This document shows, piece by piece, positions 26,480-36,400 of a stretch of DNA of 64,000 nt (position 1 is the stretch's first letter; each line of letters begins with the position of its first letter). A program made the translations under genes and the position numbers. Where the stretch lies: contig NZ_UAUU01000002.1 in the NCBI RefSeq assembly GCF_900457465.1, positions 992,001 through 1,056,000 of the forward strand, given 5' to 3'. Below the pieces are notes generated by a model. The model was not told the origin of the DNA. It was given only the letters and a program-made list of their open reading frames with translations, and did no database searches. This DNA is from Sphingobacterium multivorum (GTDB lineage: Bacteria; Bacteroidota; Bacteroidia; Sphingobacteriales; Sphingobacteriaceae).

Positions 26480-27745
26480 TTAATAACTTACATAATAGTC
26501 TTTGGGAAATTGCTCAGCATTCCAGCATTTTTGGGAGGTCCATGGTTGTGGAGCACAGGTCCAGAACTCGTCGTTTGCTGGTAGTCCTAATGGCAAAAAC
26601 GACAATGAAGCTACATACATTGAACCTGCATTTGTATAATAATCTGCGAGATTGGATTGTTTATCACCCACCACGCCCATACGTAGCCATCCAGATGGCG
26701 CAAAGGTTTTGTCAATATAAATATGTCGAAGTATAGTCGTCAACGCTGCCCTGACCTGACCCTTCGAGATGTCTTCGGGCAACTTATTTTCTAGAGCAAC
26801 TGTTGCTAGCGGCTGAAAAGCAGCATTCTTATAAGTTGATGAACGGCCAACGACAACATAATGGCCTTCTGGGGAAATCATGCGTTCCAAATGATGCGCA
26901 TAACGCTGCATCCGTTTGTATGCCCGCTCATACATCTCTTTGTATTTTCCACCCGCTGGGATATTATGACGCAGCGACTCAACCTGCATGCAATGGATTA
27001 CGTACCCGTTGTAGTGATCAAAACTAAAATGGGCGCCATCGCTATACCAGCCATCTCCCACATACCATTCCTGATCAAATTTATTGACGGCATAATCGAT
27101 CTTTTCTCGCGCACATTCCTCACCTATGCTGTAAAGAAATGTTTCTGTCATTGCAGCAAACAGCAGCCAATTGCTCTCATTCGGCTTAATCTTACGCAGC
27201 AGTTTAAACTCTTCGACCACTCTTTTCTTTGTAATTGGGTCCAATGGTTCCCATAAAGCTTTTGGAGCTCTCAGAAAAGCCAGCGCAAGATGTGCTGCAT
27301 CTACGAGTGTTTGAGACGACGGACCTCGCCAGGTAAAATAATCCGGTGATTTAGGATCTACACCATACTGTATACCGAGTAATGCTTGATCGCGTAATTT
27401 TTTTCGCAATTTTCCTTCCTCAGTGACGTCATCCGGTAATGCCAACCAGGGTGCCATTCCTGCCAGCAAACGTCCAAACGCTTCTAGGTATCCGACTCCA
27501 GGGTCCCTACTATCAAAAGTCGGGCTCACCTCCATCGGCATATTTTTACGCCACTGCTGCTTGCTGATATTACCTAATATTGGAGCAGCCATCTTATGTA
27601 AGACAGATACCCAATAGGCGCGATCGTTTTCGTTAACGCTTGTCTTATTGTCCAAACTGCTTGCCTCTGCTTTTATTGGTAGAGACGCAGTTAATGCGCC
27701 AACTCCAGCTCCGCCTAACAATTTTAATAGGAATCTTCTCTTCAT
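26480..27745 (-). CDS. DUF2264 domain protein with Tat-like signal
   Basis: This 421-residue protein begins MKRRFLLKLLGGAGVGALTA, a twin-Arg-type export signal. The body (RPYLEAFGRLLAGMAPWLAL-like, YFTWRGPSSQTLVDAAHLA, WYVGDGWYSDGAHFSFDHYN, SPEGHYVVVGRSSTYKNAAF) has the character of DUF2264, an alpha/alpha-barrel family linked to polysaccharide breakdown whose reactions are poorly known. It sits between SusD and the GH88 gene, probably in one operon. A lyase or hydrolase role on the oligosaccharide is plausible, but the sequence gives no specific substrate. Confidence 0.82.
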   Translation of the reverse strand: MKRRFLLKLLGGAGVGALTASLPIKAEASSLDNKTSVNENDRAYWVSVLHKMAAPILGNISKQQWRKNMPMEVSPTFDSRDPGVGYLEAFGRLLAGMAPWLALPDDVTEEGKLRKKLRDQALLGIQYGVDPKSPDYFTWRGPSSQTLVDAAHLALAFLRAPKALWEPLDPITKKRVVEEFKLLRKIKPNESNWLLFAAMTETFLYSIGEECAREKIDYAVNKFDQEWYVGDGWYSDGAHFSFDHYNGYVIHCMQVESLRHNIPAGGKYKEMYERAYKRMQRYAHHLERMISPEGHYVVVGRSSTYKNAAFQPLATVALENKLPEDISKGQVRAALTTILRHIYIDKTFAPSGWLRMGVVGDKQSNLADYYTNAGSMYVASLSFLPLGLPANDEFWTCAPQPWTSQKCWNAEQFPKDYYVSY

Positions 27746-27837
27746 TCGATAATGGTTTATAAATTAATGTGAGCTTGATAATGCTGCACAAAACATTAAA
27801 AATCTTTAATTTAACCTAAAAAAACAAACCTAAATAA

Positions 27838-27875
27838 ATCAATCGCTCTAGCAAACGATTGCATGAGCGATTGAT
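27838..27875. repeat. Inverted repeat in the susD-DUF2264 gap
   Basis: ATCAATCGCTC (27838-27848) and GAGCGATTGAT (27865-27875), perfect arms of 11 bases with a 16-base loop. It could be an RNA processing or stability hairpin separating susCD from downstream enzymes. Confidence 0.7.
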
Positions 27876-27931
27876 AACAGCTTTTTTACAAAATCATCAT
27901 GAGATTTTAAATTTAGCTGAAACGTTTTTTA

Positions 27932-29824
27932 TTAATATACCCAGCCTGGTGTTGGCTTCAAATTTTTATTTAACTCTATTTCAGATTTTGGGACTGGCCA
28001 GGTGTACCATTGGTCACCTATCCATTCATAAGTGGTACCGCCCGTATTTTCTGTACCACCCCAAGCATGTTGTGCAAATTTTTCGTTGAACTTTGTCTCT
28101 TTCAGTGTTTTCCAACGCATTTCATCAAAAAAGTTAACTCCCTCACCAATTAATTCCCGACGCCGCTCGTCTCGTACATAATTACGTGCTTTGCTTTGAT
28201 CTGAAAAAGAGGAGGCCATTGTTGGAATTCCAACCCGATCTCTGACCTGTTTTACTTTTGCCATAGCACCAGGTAAATCATTCATCTCGACTAACGCTTC
28301 TGCCCACATCAACAAAACATCTGCATAACGAATAATAGGCTCGTCTACTGGGTTTTGCTCACGACGAGCGTATTCTAAACCTTCCCCCACAAACTTGCGA
28401 TGGATATACTTAAACTCAGCCTGTGCATTGGCGCTTCCCGAAGTATAATAAGTACTAGGTAAACTACTATTCAAATTAGGCTCAGCTCCAGGTTGGTCCA
28501 CATAGTATTTACCTGTGACCGGGAATCTATAGGTATACATACCTGCAGTAGTGGAATTGCTGTTTACTCCCTGGAAAGATGCATAAGGAGTTACCACGTT
28601 ATACGCTAAACGTGGATCCCTATTTGCGTAAGCTGCTTTAAGGCGTGCTTCATTCCCTTCTGGTAGGTAAAACGCCCGCGCAGTACTATTCAATTTATTC
28701 AATTCTGTATTGATTACCGTGGTAACAGTAGAATGGACATCATTTCCGTTAACTTTTTGATCCCGGATAAAAAAGACTTTTCTATTGGGAGCTCCTAAAG
28801 CATTTACCGTATTCCATTCAGGAATATAGTCTGACCAACTAAAAGGACGTACGGTAGTTCCATCAATTATTTCTTCATACAAATTAACCAAAGCTGGGGT
28901 CACTTGGAGATCTGTCCAACATCCCCGGCTATCTTTTGCCCCCTGTTGAAATGCGGCGGTATACTTCTGTACGGCCGAACCGTATCCTGAAGGTTCCTCT
29001 ATATATTGAACGCTCAAAATCATCTCTTCACAACGTTCATTGGCAACTTTAAATAATTGCTTATAATTTGAGAAAAGTTTGTAGCCGCTCTCCCCAACTT
29101 TCGCAAAATCAGCAACTGCCTGATCGTATTTTTTTGTCATAAGATAAGCACGGCCACGTAGTGCATAAGCAGCACCTTTACTCACACGTCCTTCACCTTG
29201 GATTTGATTGTTTGGCAAAGCACTCTCATTGATTGCATCAGTTAAATCCTTAATAATAAGCGCCCAAACTTCCTCTTCAGAACTCTGTCCTTTGTTACCT
29301 TCTGCAGGACTAATAGGCTCGGTGTAAATAGGAACACCCAAACCATTCCGACCATACAGCTCATTGAGTCGCATGTAAAAAAAGGCTCTTAATACTTTAC
29401 ATTCCGCTACTAATTTGTTCTTTTTTTCCTGAGCCATCATGGCATCGGGTATATGAACAATTGCATCGTTAGCGCGATGTACGCCATCATACAACCATTT
29501 CCATTGGAATGAAAAATAGGAATTACTTGGATTCACGGCGCTGGAGAAAAGGTTATTTAAGTTATATTCACCTTGACCAGTCATACCGAATGCCTCATAA
29601 GCATAATACCCAATATTTGCAGATGTTCCTACAATTCCGTCACTTCTTACTGGACGTTGTAATGAATAGTAAACACCTATTACCCCTTGATCAACCAACG
29701 TTTCCGTTGACCACATTGTTCCCGAAGATATTTTGTCATTAGGTGCAAGGTCCAATATTTTCGTACAAGACGATAAAGAACTTGCTATACCAATTGCTAT
29801 GACAGATTTTAATATTTTTTTCAT
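27932..29824 (-). CDS. SusD/RagB-family outer-membrane glycan-binding lipoprotein
   Basis: This 630-residue lipoprotein (MKKILKSVIAIGIASSLSSC, Cys 20) is the surface glycan-binding partner of the SusC porin. It has the N-terminal SusD region (ILDLAPNDKISSGTMWSTET), the TPR-like middle (WKWLYDGVHRANDAIVHIP, KLVAECKVLRAFFYMRLNEL) and the C-terminal RagB/SusD domain with PIIRYADVLLMWAEALVEMN and DERRRELIGEGVNFFDEMRW. It follows SusC by 109 bases. Confidence 0.96.
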   Translation of the reverse strand: MKKILKSVIAIGIASSLSSCTKILDLAPNDKISSGTMWSTETLVDQGVIGVYYSLQRPVRSDGIVGTSANIGYYAYEAFGMTGQGEYNLNNLFSSAVNPSNSYFSFQWKWLYDGVHRANDAIVHIPDAMMAQEKKNKLVAECKVLRAFFYMRLNELYGRNGLGVPIYTEPISPAEGNKGQSSEEEVWALIIKDLTDAINESALPNNQIQGEGRVSKGAAYALRGRAYLMTKKYDQAVADFAKVGESGYKLFSNYKQLFKVANERCEEMILSVQYIEEPSGYGSAVQKYTAAFQQGAKDSRGCWTDLQVTPALVNLYEEIIDGTTVRPFSWSDYIPEWNTVNALGAPNRKVFFIRDQKVNGNDVHSTVTTVINTELNKLNSTARAFYLPEGNEARLKAAYANRDPRLAYNVVTPYASFQGVNSNSTTAGMYTYRFPVTGKYYVDQPGAEPNLNSSLPSTYYTSGSANAQAEFKYIHRKFVGEGLEYARREQNPVDEPIIRYADVLLMWAEALVEMNDLPGAMAKVKQVRDRVGIPTMASSFSDQSKARNYVRDERRRELIGEGVNFFDEMRWKTLKETKFNEKFAQHAWGGTENTGGTTYEWIGDQWYTWPVPKSEIELNKNLKPTPGWVY

Positions 29825-29933
29825 CTCTATTTCTATTTTATTTGACTAAACAGAGTTTAAGATTAAGATGCTAGTCTAAGTCTTACTCTATTGAAAACTT
29901 CAAATTAGCTTATCCTGCTGTTCTGAGATTAAG

Positions 29934-32900
29934 TTAAAAAGTTACCGATACCCCGGCGGAATATAGCTTCGCGATGGGATAAACAATCAATGAACCACCT
30001 AATTCCGGGTCCACTCCTGGAAAGTCTTTATGTTTAAATGTCAACAGATTTTCTCCTGTTACAAATACCCTTAAGTCTTTAATTTTAGCTTGATTAATCC
30101 ATTTTTTAGGAAATGTATACCCCAACTGCAAAGACTTTAACTTTAAATACGAGGTATTGTACAAATAGAATGTATTAGCCTGCATGATTGAACTTGAAGA
30201 AAGCAAACGTGGGTATTTACCATTTATATTTGCATTTGGATCTGTAGCTGGATCATAATTATCATAATCGCTATTTGCTCTTACTGCATCATAAGAATAG
30301 TATTTGGTCCAGGCATCTGCTGGCAATTGATCTCCTGTATTCGCTAAGATTGATCCATTGGATCCACGCTCATTAATATAATGATAAGAGCCGACACGTC
30401 CCGCCAAAAGCATGTTTAGATCAAAACCCTTGTAAGCTGCTGTCAGATTTAAGCCAAACACAAATTTGGCAACAGAAGACTTCCCTGTGAATTCACGGTC
30501 ATCATCATTACCGTATTTACCATCACCGTTCGCATCCGCCATAAGCATTTGTCCATACCATATATTTGCTGCACCAGGCCCAACCGTATTATTATTAAAA
30601 GAATAATTTGCAGCAATCATAGATTTCACCCACTCCAGATCAGCTTTAGTACGGATCATTCCGTCTGTGGGTCCACCATTTGGATCTACACTTCCGTCAG
30701 ATTTCATATAGGTTCCAGTTCCCGCATAAGGCCTTCTTAAAAACCACTCGTCAAGCATATGTTGTTCCACACGACGCTCATTCCCTCCTGTAGATACATC
30801 GGCTAAATTCGTATAGCGCCAAGTTGGATTACCCCATATATCGAGAGTGGATGGATCTTGCTCATACTTTAATGTGCCTTTAAAACCTGAAACTCTGTTC
30901 ATGTTATAGGAAATATTACCATTTACTCCATATCTAAACTCTCCAATTTTATCGTTCCAACCTAGATTAAGTTCTATCCCTTTATTATTCATTGAAGCAG
31001 TATTGGACATAGGGGCATTGATATTACCCATTGTCAAATAAATAATAGCTGCAGTTAAGATATCAGAAGTCTTTCGGGAATACATATCAGCCTCGACACT
31101 CAAACGGCGATTTAAGAAACTGGCTTCCAACCCAAGATTGTATGTCGTTAGCTTCTCCCATGATAAACTAAGATTTTGGATAGTTTGCTGAATAACCCCA
31201 TTAGCGACCGACTCGTTAAATACATTATTCACTTTCTGATAAAGAGTCTGCCAATCGTAATTTCCACTTATTGTATTCCCTAAGGTTCCATAAGACCCTC
31301 TAAGCTTTAAGTAATTAACTGTTGTTTTAGCTGGATCAAAAAAACGTTCGTTACTGATCACCCAACCTGCCGAGAAAGAAGGAAAAAATCCGGTGCGATG
31401 TCCCGGAGCAAACTTAGATGACGCATCCGAACGAAAGTTTCCTTCAAACAAATATTTACCATCGTAGGCATAATTTACCCGGCCAAAATAAGAAATCATT
31501 GCGTTCTCCGCCTTTGCATTATCTTTTCTATTTTGGTCAGAACCGCCAATGGACTCCATTGTACCTCCCGAGTTTATATCAGTAACACTCCAATCAAGTA
31601 ATCCACGTTGAGTAGCATTAAAACCACTTGTCTTCGAGTAATATTGTTCATAACCTGCTAATCCACCCACATCATGTTTCCCAAAAGTATGGGCATAACG
31701 TAATAATGCATTCGCTGTATAACTCGATGATTTATAAGAAAAACGATAAGTAGTTGCCTGATCCAAATTCCCTATGCCTTCTTTAGGTTTCTCAAAGCTT
31801 TCTCTAAAACTATATCTAGGCAAGTTTTGTGAGTAATTTTCATCCTCACGCATATATTCACTGTAATTAAACCGCGCTTCGGCGACAATCCCTTTCCAAA
31901 GATCCGCGTTAGCATACCACGTACTATTGATACGTGTGTAGTTGTTTTCCCCTCCATTTGAAGCAACCTGTTGCAGAATATTGTCCTTATTTGTTGTATT
32001 AGGATCTTCACTAGCACCATATTTCCCCTGATAAATGGGGGTCATGCCTGGGAAAGCCTGTAACAAATAGGTCATCGAAGTGCTACCTGGTTGCTTATAC
32101 TCCTTTGTTGCATAGGTTTGTGTACCAAAAGTAATTCTATCCGCAATTTTTGTTTCCAAATTGGTACGAATATTAAATCTTTTCATCCCAGTATTTGCCA
32201 ACGTTCCAGGATTATTTTGGTATCCAGCGGACATGAGATAAGAAGATTTATCACTCCCTCCCGTTACTGAAACACCATATCGTTGATAATATTGTGGTTG
32301 AAAGAGAACCTGTGCCCAATCCGTATTTGGATAAGCTAACCAATTTGGAATGCTATTCCCAGTGATTGGATTATTATAGATACCATTAGGATCCCCATTC
32401 GCTTTTCGCCAATCTTCAATGGTTGACAGTGTATAATCGGGAGATGTGGAAGTTGGGTTAGCATTCACTTTAGCGATGTTGTGCAGTTCCATCCAATCCG
32501 CTGTACTCGACATAAACTTTAAATCAGTTTGTGCTTGTTCACGTGCATACAATTCATTGAATGCTATTTTAGGCGCTTCACCTTTCTTCCCTTTTTTAGT
32601 GGTCACGAGAATTACACCATTTGCTGCACGAGATCCATAAATCGCTGCAGATGCCGCATCTTTCAAAATGGAAATGTTCTCAATATCATCTGTATTTAAT
32701 GGAACCATATCGGCCACGGCACCATCCACAAGGATCAGAGGGTTATTATTATTGAAAGATCCTGTACCACGAATACGAATAGATACATCCTCGCTTCCAG
32801 GATTACCATTTCCTTGCGTAACACGAATGCCCGGAGCCGTTCCGCCTAAGGCCGCCGCAAGGTTCATAATAGGTCTATTGGTAAGCTTATCTGCACCAAC

Positions 32901-33275
32901 AGTAGCGACAGATCCAGTCAAATTGACTTTTTTCTGTGTGCCATATCCTACAACCACGACTTCATCAAGTGCTGAAGTATTTTTTTCTAGACTAACATTA
33001 ATTATCGAACGCCCTTTAGAATTGACTTCTTGATCCTGATAACCAATGTATGAAATCAGTATGATAGTATTTTCTGGGACAGAGATGGTATACTGACCCG
33101 TCTCATTAGTAGAAGTAGAGATCTTTCCACCCTTTTCTCGAATCGTTACACCCGCTAAAGGTGCACCTTGACTGTCTGTAATCCGCCCCGTAATCGAAAT
33201 TTTCTGCTGTGCCATACTCGCACCCACAGTAAACATCATCATAGCAGACAGTCCAACTTTGTAAAACTTTGCCAT
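29934..33275 (-). CDS. SusC/RagA-family TonB-dependent outer-membrane transporter
   Basis: This 1113-residue TonB-dependent receptor imports the oligosaccharide. After a signal peptide (cleavage near ASMA-Q) a carboxypeptidase-D-like regulatory domain follows (ITGRITDSQGAPLAGVTIRE), then the SusC motif DEVVVVGYGTQKKVNLTGSV (about residue 104), the plug domain (LVDGAVADMVPLNTDDIENI, KDAASAAIYGSRAANGVIL) and the 22-strand barrel. No N-terminal STN signalling domain is seen, so control is by the hybrid two-component protein, not an anti-sigma factor. Confidence 0.96.
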   Translation of the reverse strand: MAKFYKVGLSAMMMFTVGASMAQQKISITGRITDSQGAPLAGVTIREKGGKISTSTNETGQYTISVPENTIILISYIGYQDQEVNSKGRSIINVSLEKNTSALDEVVVVGYGTQKKVNLTGSVATVGADKLTNRPIMNLAAALGGTAPGIRVTQGNGNPGSEDVSIRIRGTGSFNNNNPLILVDGAVADMVPLNTDDIENISILKDAASAAIYGSRAANGVILVTTKKGKKGEAPKIAFNELYAREQAQTDLKFMSSTADWMELHNIAKVNANPTSTSPDYTLSTIEDWRKANGDPNGIYNNPITGNSIPNWLAYPNTDWAQVLFQPQYYQRYGVSVTGGSDKSSYLMSAGYQNNPGTLANTGMKRFNIRTNLETKIADRITFGTQTYATKEYKQPGSTSMTYLLQAFPGMTPIYQGKYGASEDPNTTNKDNILQQVASNGGENNYTRINSTWYANADLWKGIVAEARFNYSEYMREDENYSQNLPRYSFRESFEKPKEGIGNLDQATTYRFSYKSSSYTANALLRYAHTFGKHDVGGLAGYEQYYSKTSGFNATQRGLLDWSVTDINSGGTMESIGGSDQNRKDNAKAENAMISYFGRVNYAYDGKYLFEGNFRSDASSKFAPGHRTGFFPSFSAGWVISNERFFDPAKTTVNYLKLRGSYGTLGNTISGNYDWQTLYQKVNNVFNESVANGVIQQTIQNLSLSWEKLTTYNLGLEASFLNRRLSVEADMYSRKTSDILTAAIIYLTMGNINAPMSNTASMNNKGIELNLGWNDKIGEFRYGVNGNISYNMNRVSGFKGTLKYEQDPSTLDIWGNPTWRYTNLADVSTGGNERRVEQHMLDEWFLRRPYAGTGTYMKSDGSVDPNGGPTDGMIRTKADLEWVKSMIAANYSFNNNTVGPGAANIWYGQMLMADANGDGKYGNDDDREFTGKSSVAKFVFGLNLTAAYKGFDLNMLLAGRVGSYHYINERGSNGSILANTGDQLPADAWTKYYSYDAVRANSDYDNYDPATDPNANINGKYPRLLSSSSIMQANTFYLYNTSYLKLKSLQLGYTFPKKWINQAKIKDLRVFVTGENLLTFKHKDFPGVDPELGGSLIVYPIAKLYSAGVSVTF

Positions 33276-33322
33276 ACTTTAGGAAATTAGCTTTATAATA
33301 AAAATTGGTTGTTTAACTAGGC

Positions 33323-33330
33323 CAAAGATG
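33323..33330 (-). promoter_or_regulatory. Candidate -7 element of susC
   Basis: On the minus strand CATCTTTG differs from TAnnTTTG only at the first base and lies about 48 bases before the susC start. The direct repeats at 33351-33383 lie just upstream of it, a typical activator position. Confidence 0.4.
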
Positions 33331-33350
33331 GGCCTATACGCAAATTAAGA

Positions 33351-33383
33351 GGGGTGAAATTCATAAATATTTGGGGGTAAAAT
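33351..33383. promoter_or_regulatory. Direct-repeat operator candidate between susC and the hybrid regulator
   Basis: GGGGTGAAAT (33351-33360) and GGGGTAAAAT (33374-33383) are near-identical direct repeats 23 bases apart, about two helical turns, in the divergent promoter region. AraC-type DNA-binding domains, as in the adjacent hybrid regulator, bind such repeats. Confidence 0.6.
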
Positions 33384-33412
33384 CTTAAATTTGATCCAAA
33401 TACCCCATAACC

Positions 33413-36400
33413 ATGAACATATTGCCTATTTTATCGCGACAATTTCTGCTGTTGATATCCATCATTTCCATTGGTCATGCCCAGAATCTGAAATTTGAGA
33501 CACTGAGCCAGGAGAACGTATTGGATAAACAGGCGGTATTAACAATTGCTCAAGATAAACAAGGTAAACTGTGGTTCGGTGGCGGAGCCAACCTTTTTGT
33601 CTATGACTCCCAAAATATCACCAATATCCTCGTACAGGATACGGTATTTAAAAAGGTAGATTACATTAACAAGATTGCCATCAACGCAAATAACGCCCTT
33701 TTTATTGCTACAGCAACGCAGTTATTTATTTTCGACATCGACAAACGTAAAGCCGTATTTAAACAGGGAAAACCTTTTCAGGAAAAAATTGCTGTTACCG
33801 ACATTCAGTTTCTTTCAGACCAGATATTTTTGTGCACTGACAAAGGACTCTATCAGGCTGTCCCGACAGCTGGCACCTACAATCTCAAGAAAATTCTTGA
33901 CCGTCCGCGGGTGCAATCCATTATTCAAACTAGCCCCAACAACTATATAATAGCCAGTTACAATGGCATAGAATCTTTTTCATTGCAAAATAATCAGGTC
34001 CTCCATATCCAGAATCTGATACTGCCTGCGCTCCCTTTAAAAGAACGTATTTTCTGTGCCCTATATCTCCATAAAAACATCCTGTGGGTTGGCACAAAAT
34101 TGCATGGAATATTCCAATATAACTTCGCTGATAAAAAATGGAATAACTTAACAGAAACAAATAGCAATCTGCTCAGCAATAACATCCGGAAAATTGTCCC
34201 AACTAAACAGGGAGACCTGCTGATCGGTACATTAAAAGGACTCTCCATCTTTAATGGGGCACCACATTTCTTAAACTATAAACATAATACCTCCGTCAAA
34301 AACTCATTGAGTCAAAATTCAATCTATGATATTTTTATTGATCGACAACAGATCACCTGGATAGGAACTTATTTCGGCGGAATCAATGCCATCTACCCCG
34401 AACTGATCCCCATACAGCATTACTCAACACGTTCGCGTCCTGGTCTCAGCCTCAATAGTGATATCACCGGTAGCTTCGCCGAATCAGACAATGCCTATTG
34501 GATAGGAACGGAGGAAGAGGGAATCAACAAAATTGACAAAAGAACAGAAACGACCTCTCCTTTGTCAAAATTGACCCGGTCAAACCTGATCAAGGATCTA
34601 TATGTTAGAGATAACAAAATTTATGCGGCACAGTATGGCGGAGGCTACTCCATTATCGATGCACAATCTGGAAACACACAACACTTTTACCTGGAAAAAG
34701 ATGTCTTGAATCTCAAAAACAACATTTATAGCATTTATGTCGATCCCGTACATCGCATTTACCTCGGAACCAATAAAGGGCTTTACATCGTCGATCCTGG
34801 AAAACCTGCAGCGTATAACGCTGCATTAAAAACAGGTACAATTGATGATATCCAAGCGGACAATAAACAGCAGACTTATTTTCTCAGAGGAGGTACACTT
34901 TTTCGCAAAAAACCGAATGAATCAAACATAAACCCAATAAAACAGCTGGATACATTGACGCTAGGTGGGTTTTATGTTCATCCGAACGGGGACATCTGGC
35001 TGACATCCAAAGAATACTTATATCATTTTGATCAGCATGATCAATTAACCAAGGTCTCTCGCTTTCCGAACAATTCGCTAGGCTGGCCCATCTTTGTGAA
35101 CAATCAGGTATGGCTTACCAGTAAAAATGGATTAATATGCTATAATCCCAAAACAAAACATAGCTACCTCCTGAATCAGTATGACGGTTTACCGGTCAAA
35201 AATCTACTTGGAGCCAAAGTCTTTGCCAGCAAAACAGGAACACTATTCGTCACAACACTCAATGGTGTAGTTGCCATGGATACCCGAACAATAATTTTCA
35301 ATCAGACTATCCCCGAGGTACTCTTCCGAAATATCTTTCTCGAAGAGACACCATTGAACTACGGACGGATTCAGAAAACAACAGATCCCAACAGCTATCA
35401 GCTCAAACTCCGACATGACGAAAACTTTGTTACGATTAATTTCTCAGGTTCTAATTTCATCAAACCACAAAAGAATAGATACCGATATAAGCTTGATGGC
35501 TTTGACAAGGATTGGGTTGAAACAAGTACTCCGTCAATACGATATACCAATATTCCAGTCGGAATGCATACTTTGACCATATTCGCCAGTAACAACGATG
35601 GCATTTGGAGCAGTATACCCCTACGGATCAATATCGATATTAAACCTCCCTTTTGGAGAACCTGGTGGGCCTATCTGTTGTATGCCGGCTTGTTTACCTT
35701 GGGTGTACATTTTGTCATCAAGTTTGTTGTCGAACGTGAGATGTTGATCAATTCAGAACGGGAACAGGAAAAGAAAATAAAATTCTTTACACAGATATCG
35801 CACGAAATTCGCACACCGTTGACTTTGATTACAGCTCCATTAGACGAAATTATTTCCGAAACGGCCAATCTGACTTCTACACAAAACAAAGTAAAACGGA
35901 TAAAAAAGAATGCCAGTAAGCTCCTTGGTGTTATCAACGAGCTGCTGGACTTTAAAAAATTCGATGACAAACACTTTGTACTGAAGAAAACCGACATCTC
36001 TTTTAGAGAATACATAGAAGACACGTTCTACCTACTGAATGACCTTGCCAAAACAAAACATCTCAACTATTATATACGTCAGTTGGACGCAGTAGGATTA
36101 CAATCCATTGATACCCTGCAGTTTGATAAAGTGATGTTTAATCTACTATCCAATGCCATCAAATATACACCCGAATATGGTACAGTTTACCTTGAGCTGA
36201 TCGAAAGCGATGACTCATTTTCCATAAACATAGTTGATAATGGCATTGGTATTGCCACAGGCAATCAGTTCAAAATATTTGAAGAATACTATCGTGAAGA
36301 ACAAGCTAATGATGCAATCGGCACAGGCATTGGATTGGCACTTACCAAACAAATTGTGCAGCAACACAACGGAGACATTCGTTGTTTTTCGAAGGAGGAT

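Noticed and set aside
31772..32020. 82-codon minus-strand frame inside susC
   Set aside because: Alternative frame of the transporter gene with no independent support.
32668..33033. 121-codon plus-strand frame antisense to susC
   Set aside because: Opposite strand of conserved plug-domain sequence; no start signal or domain.
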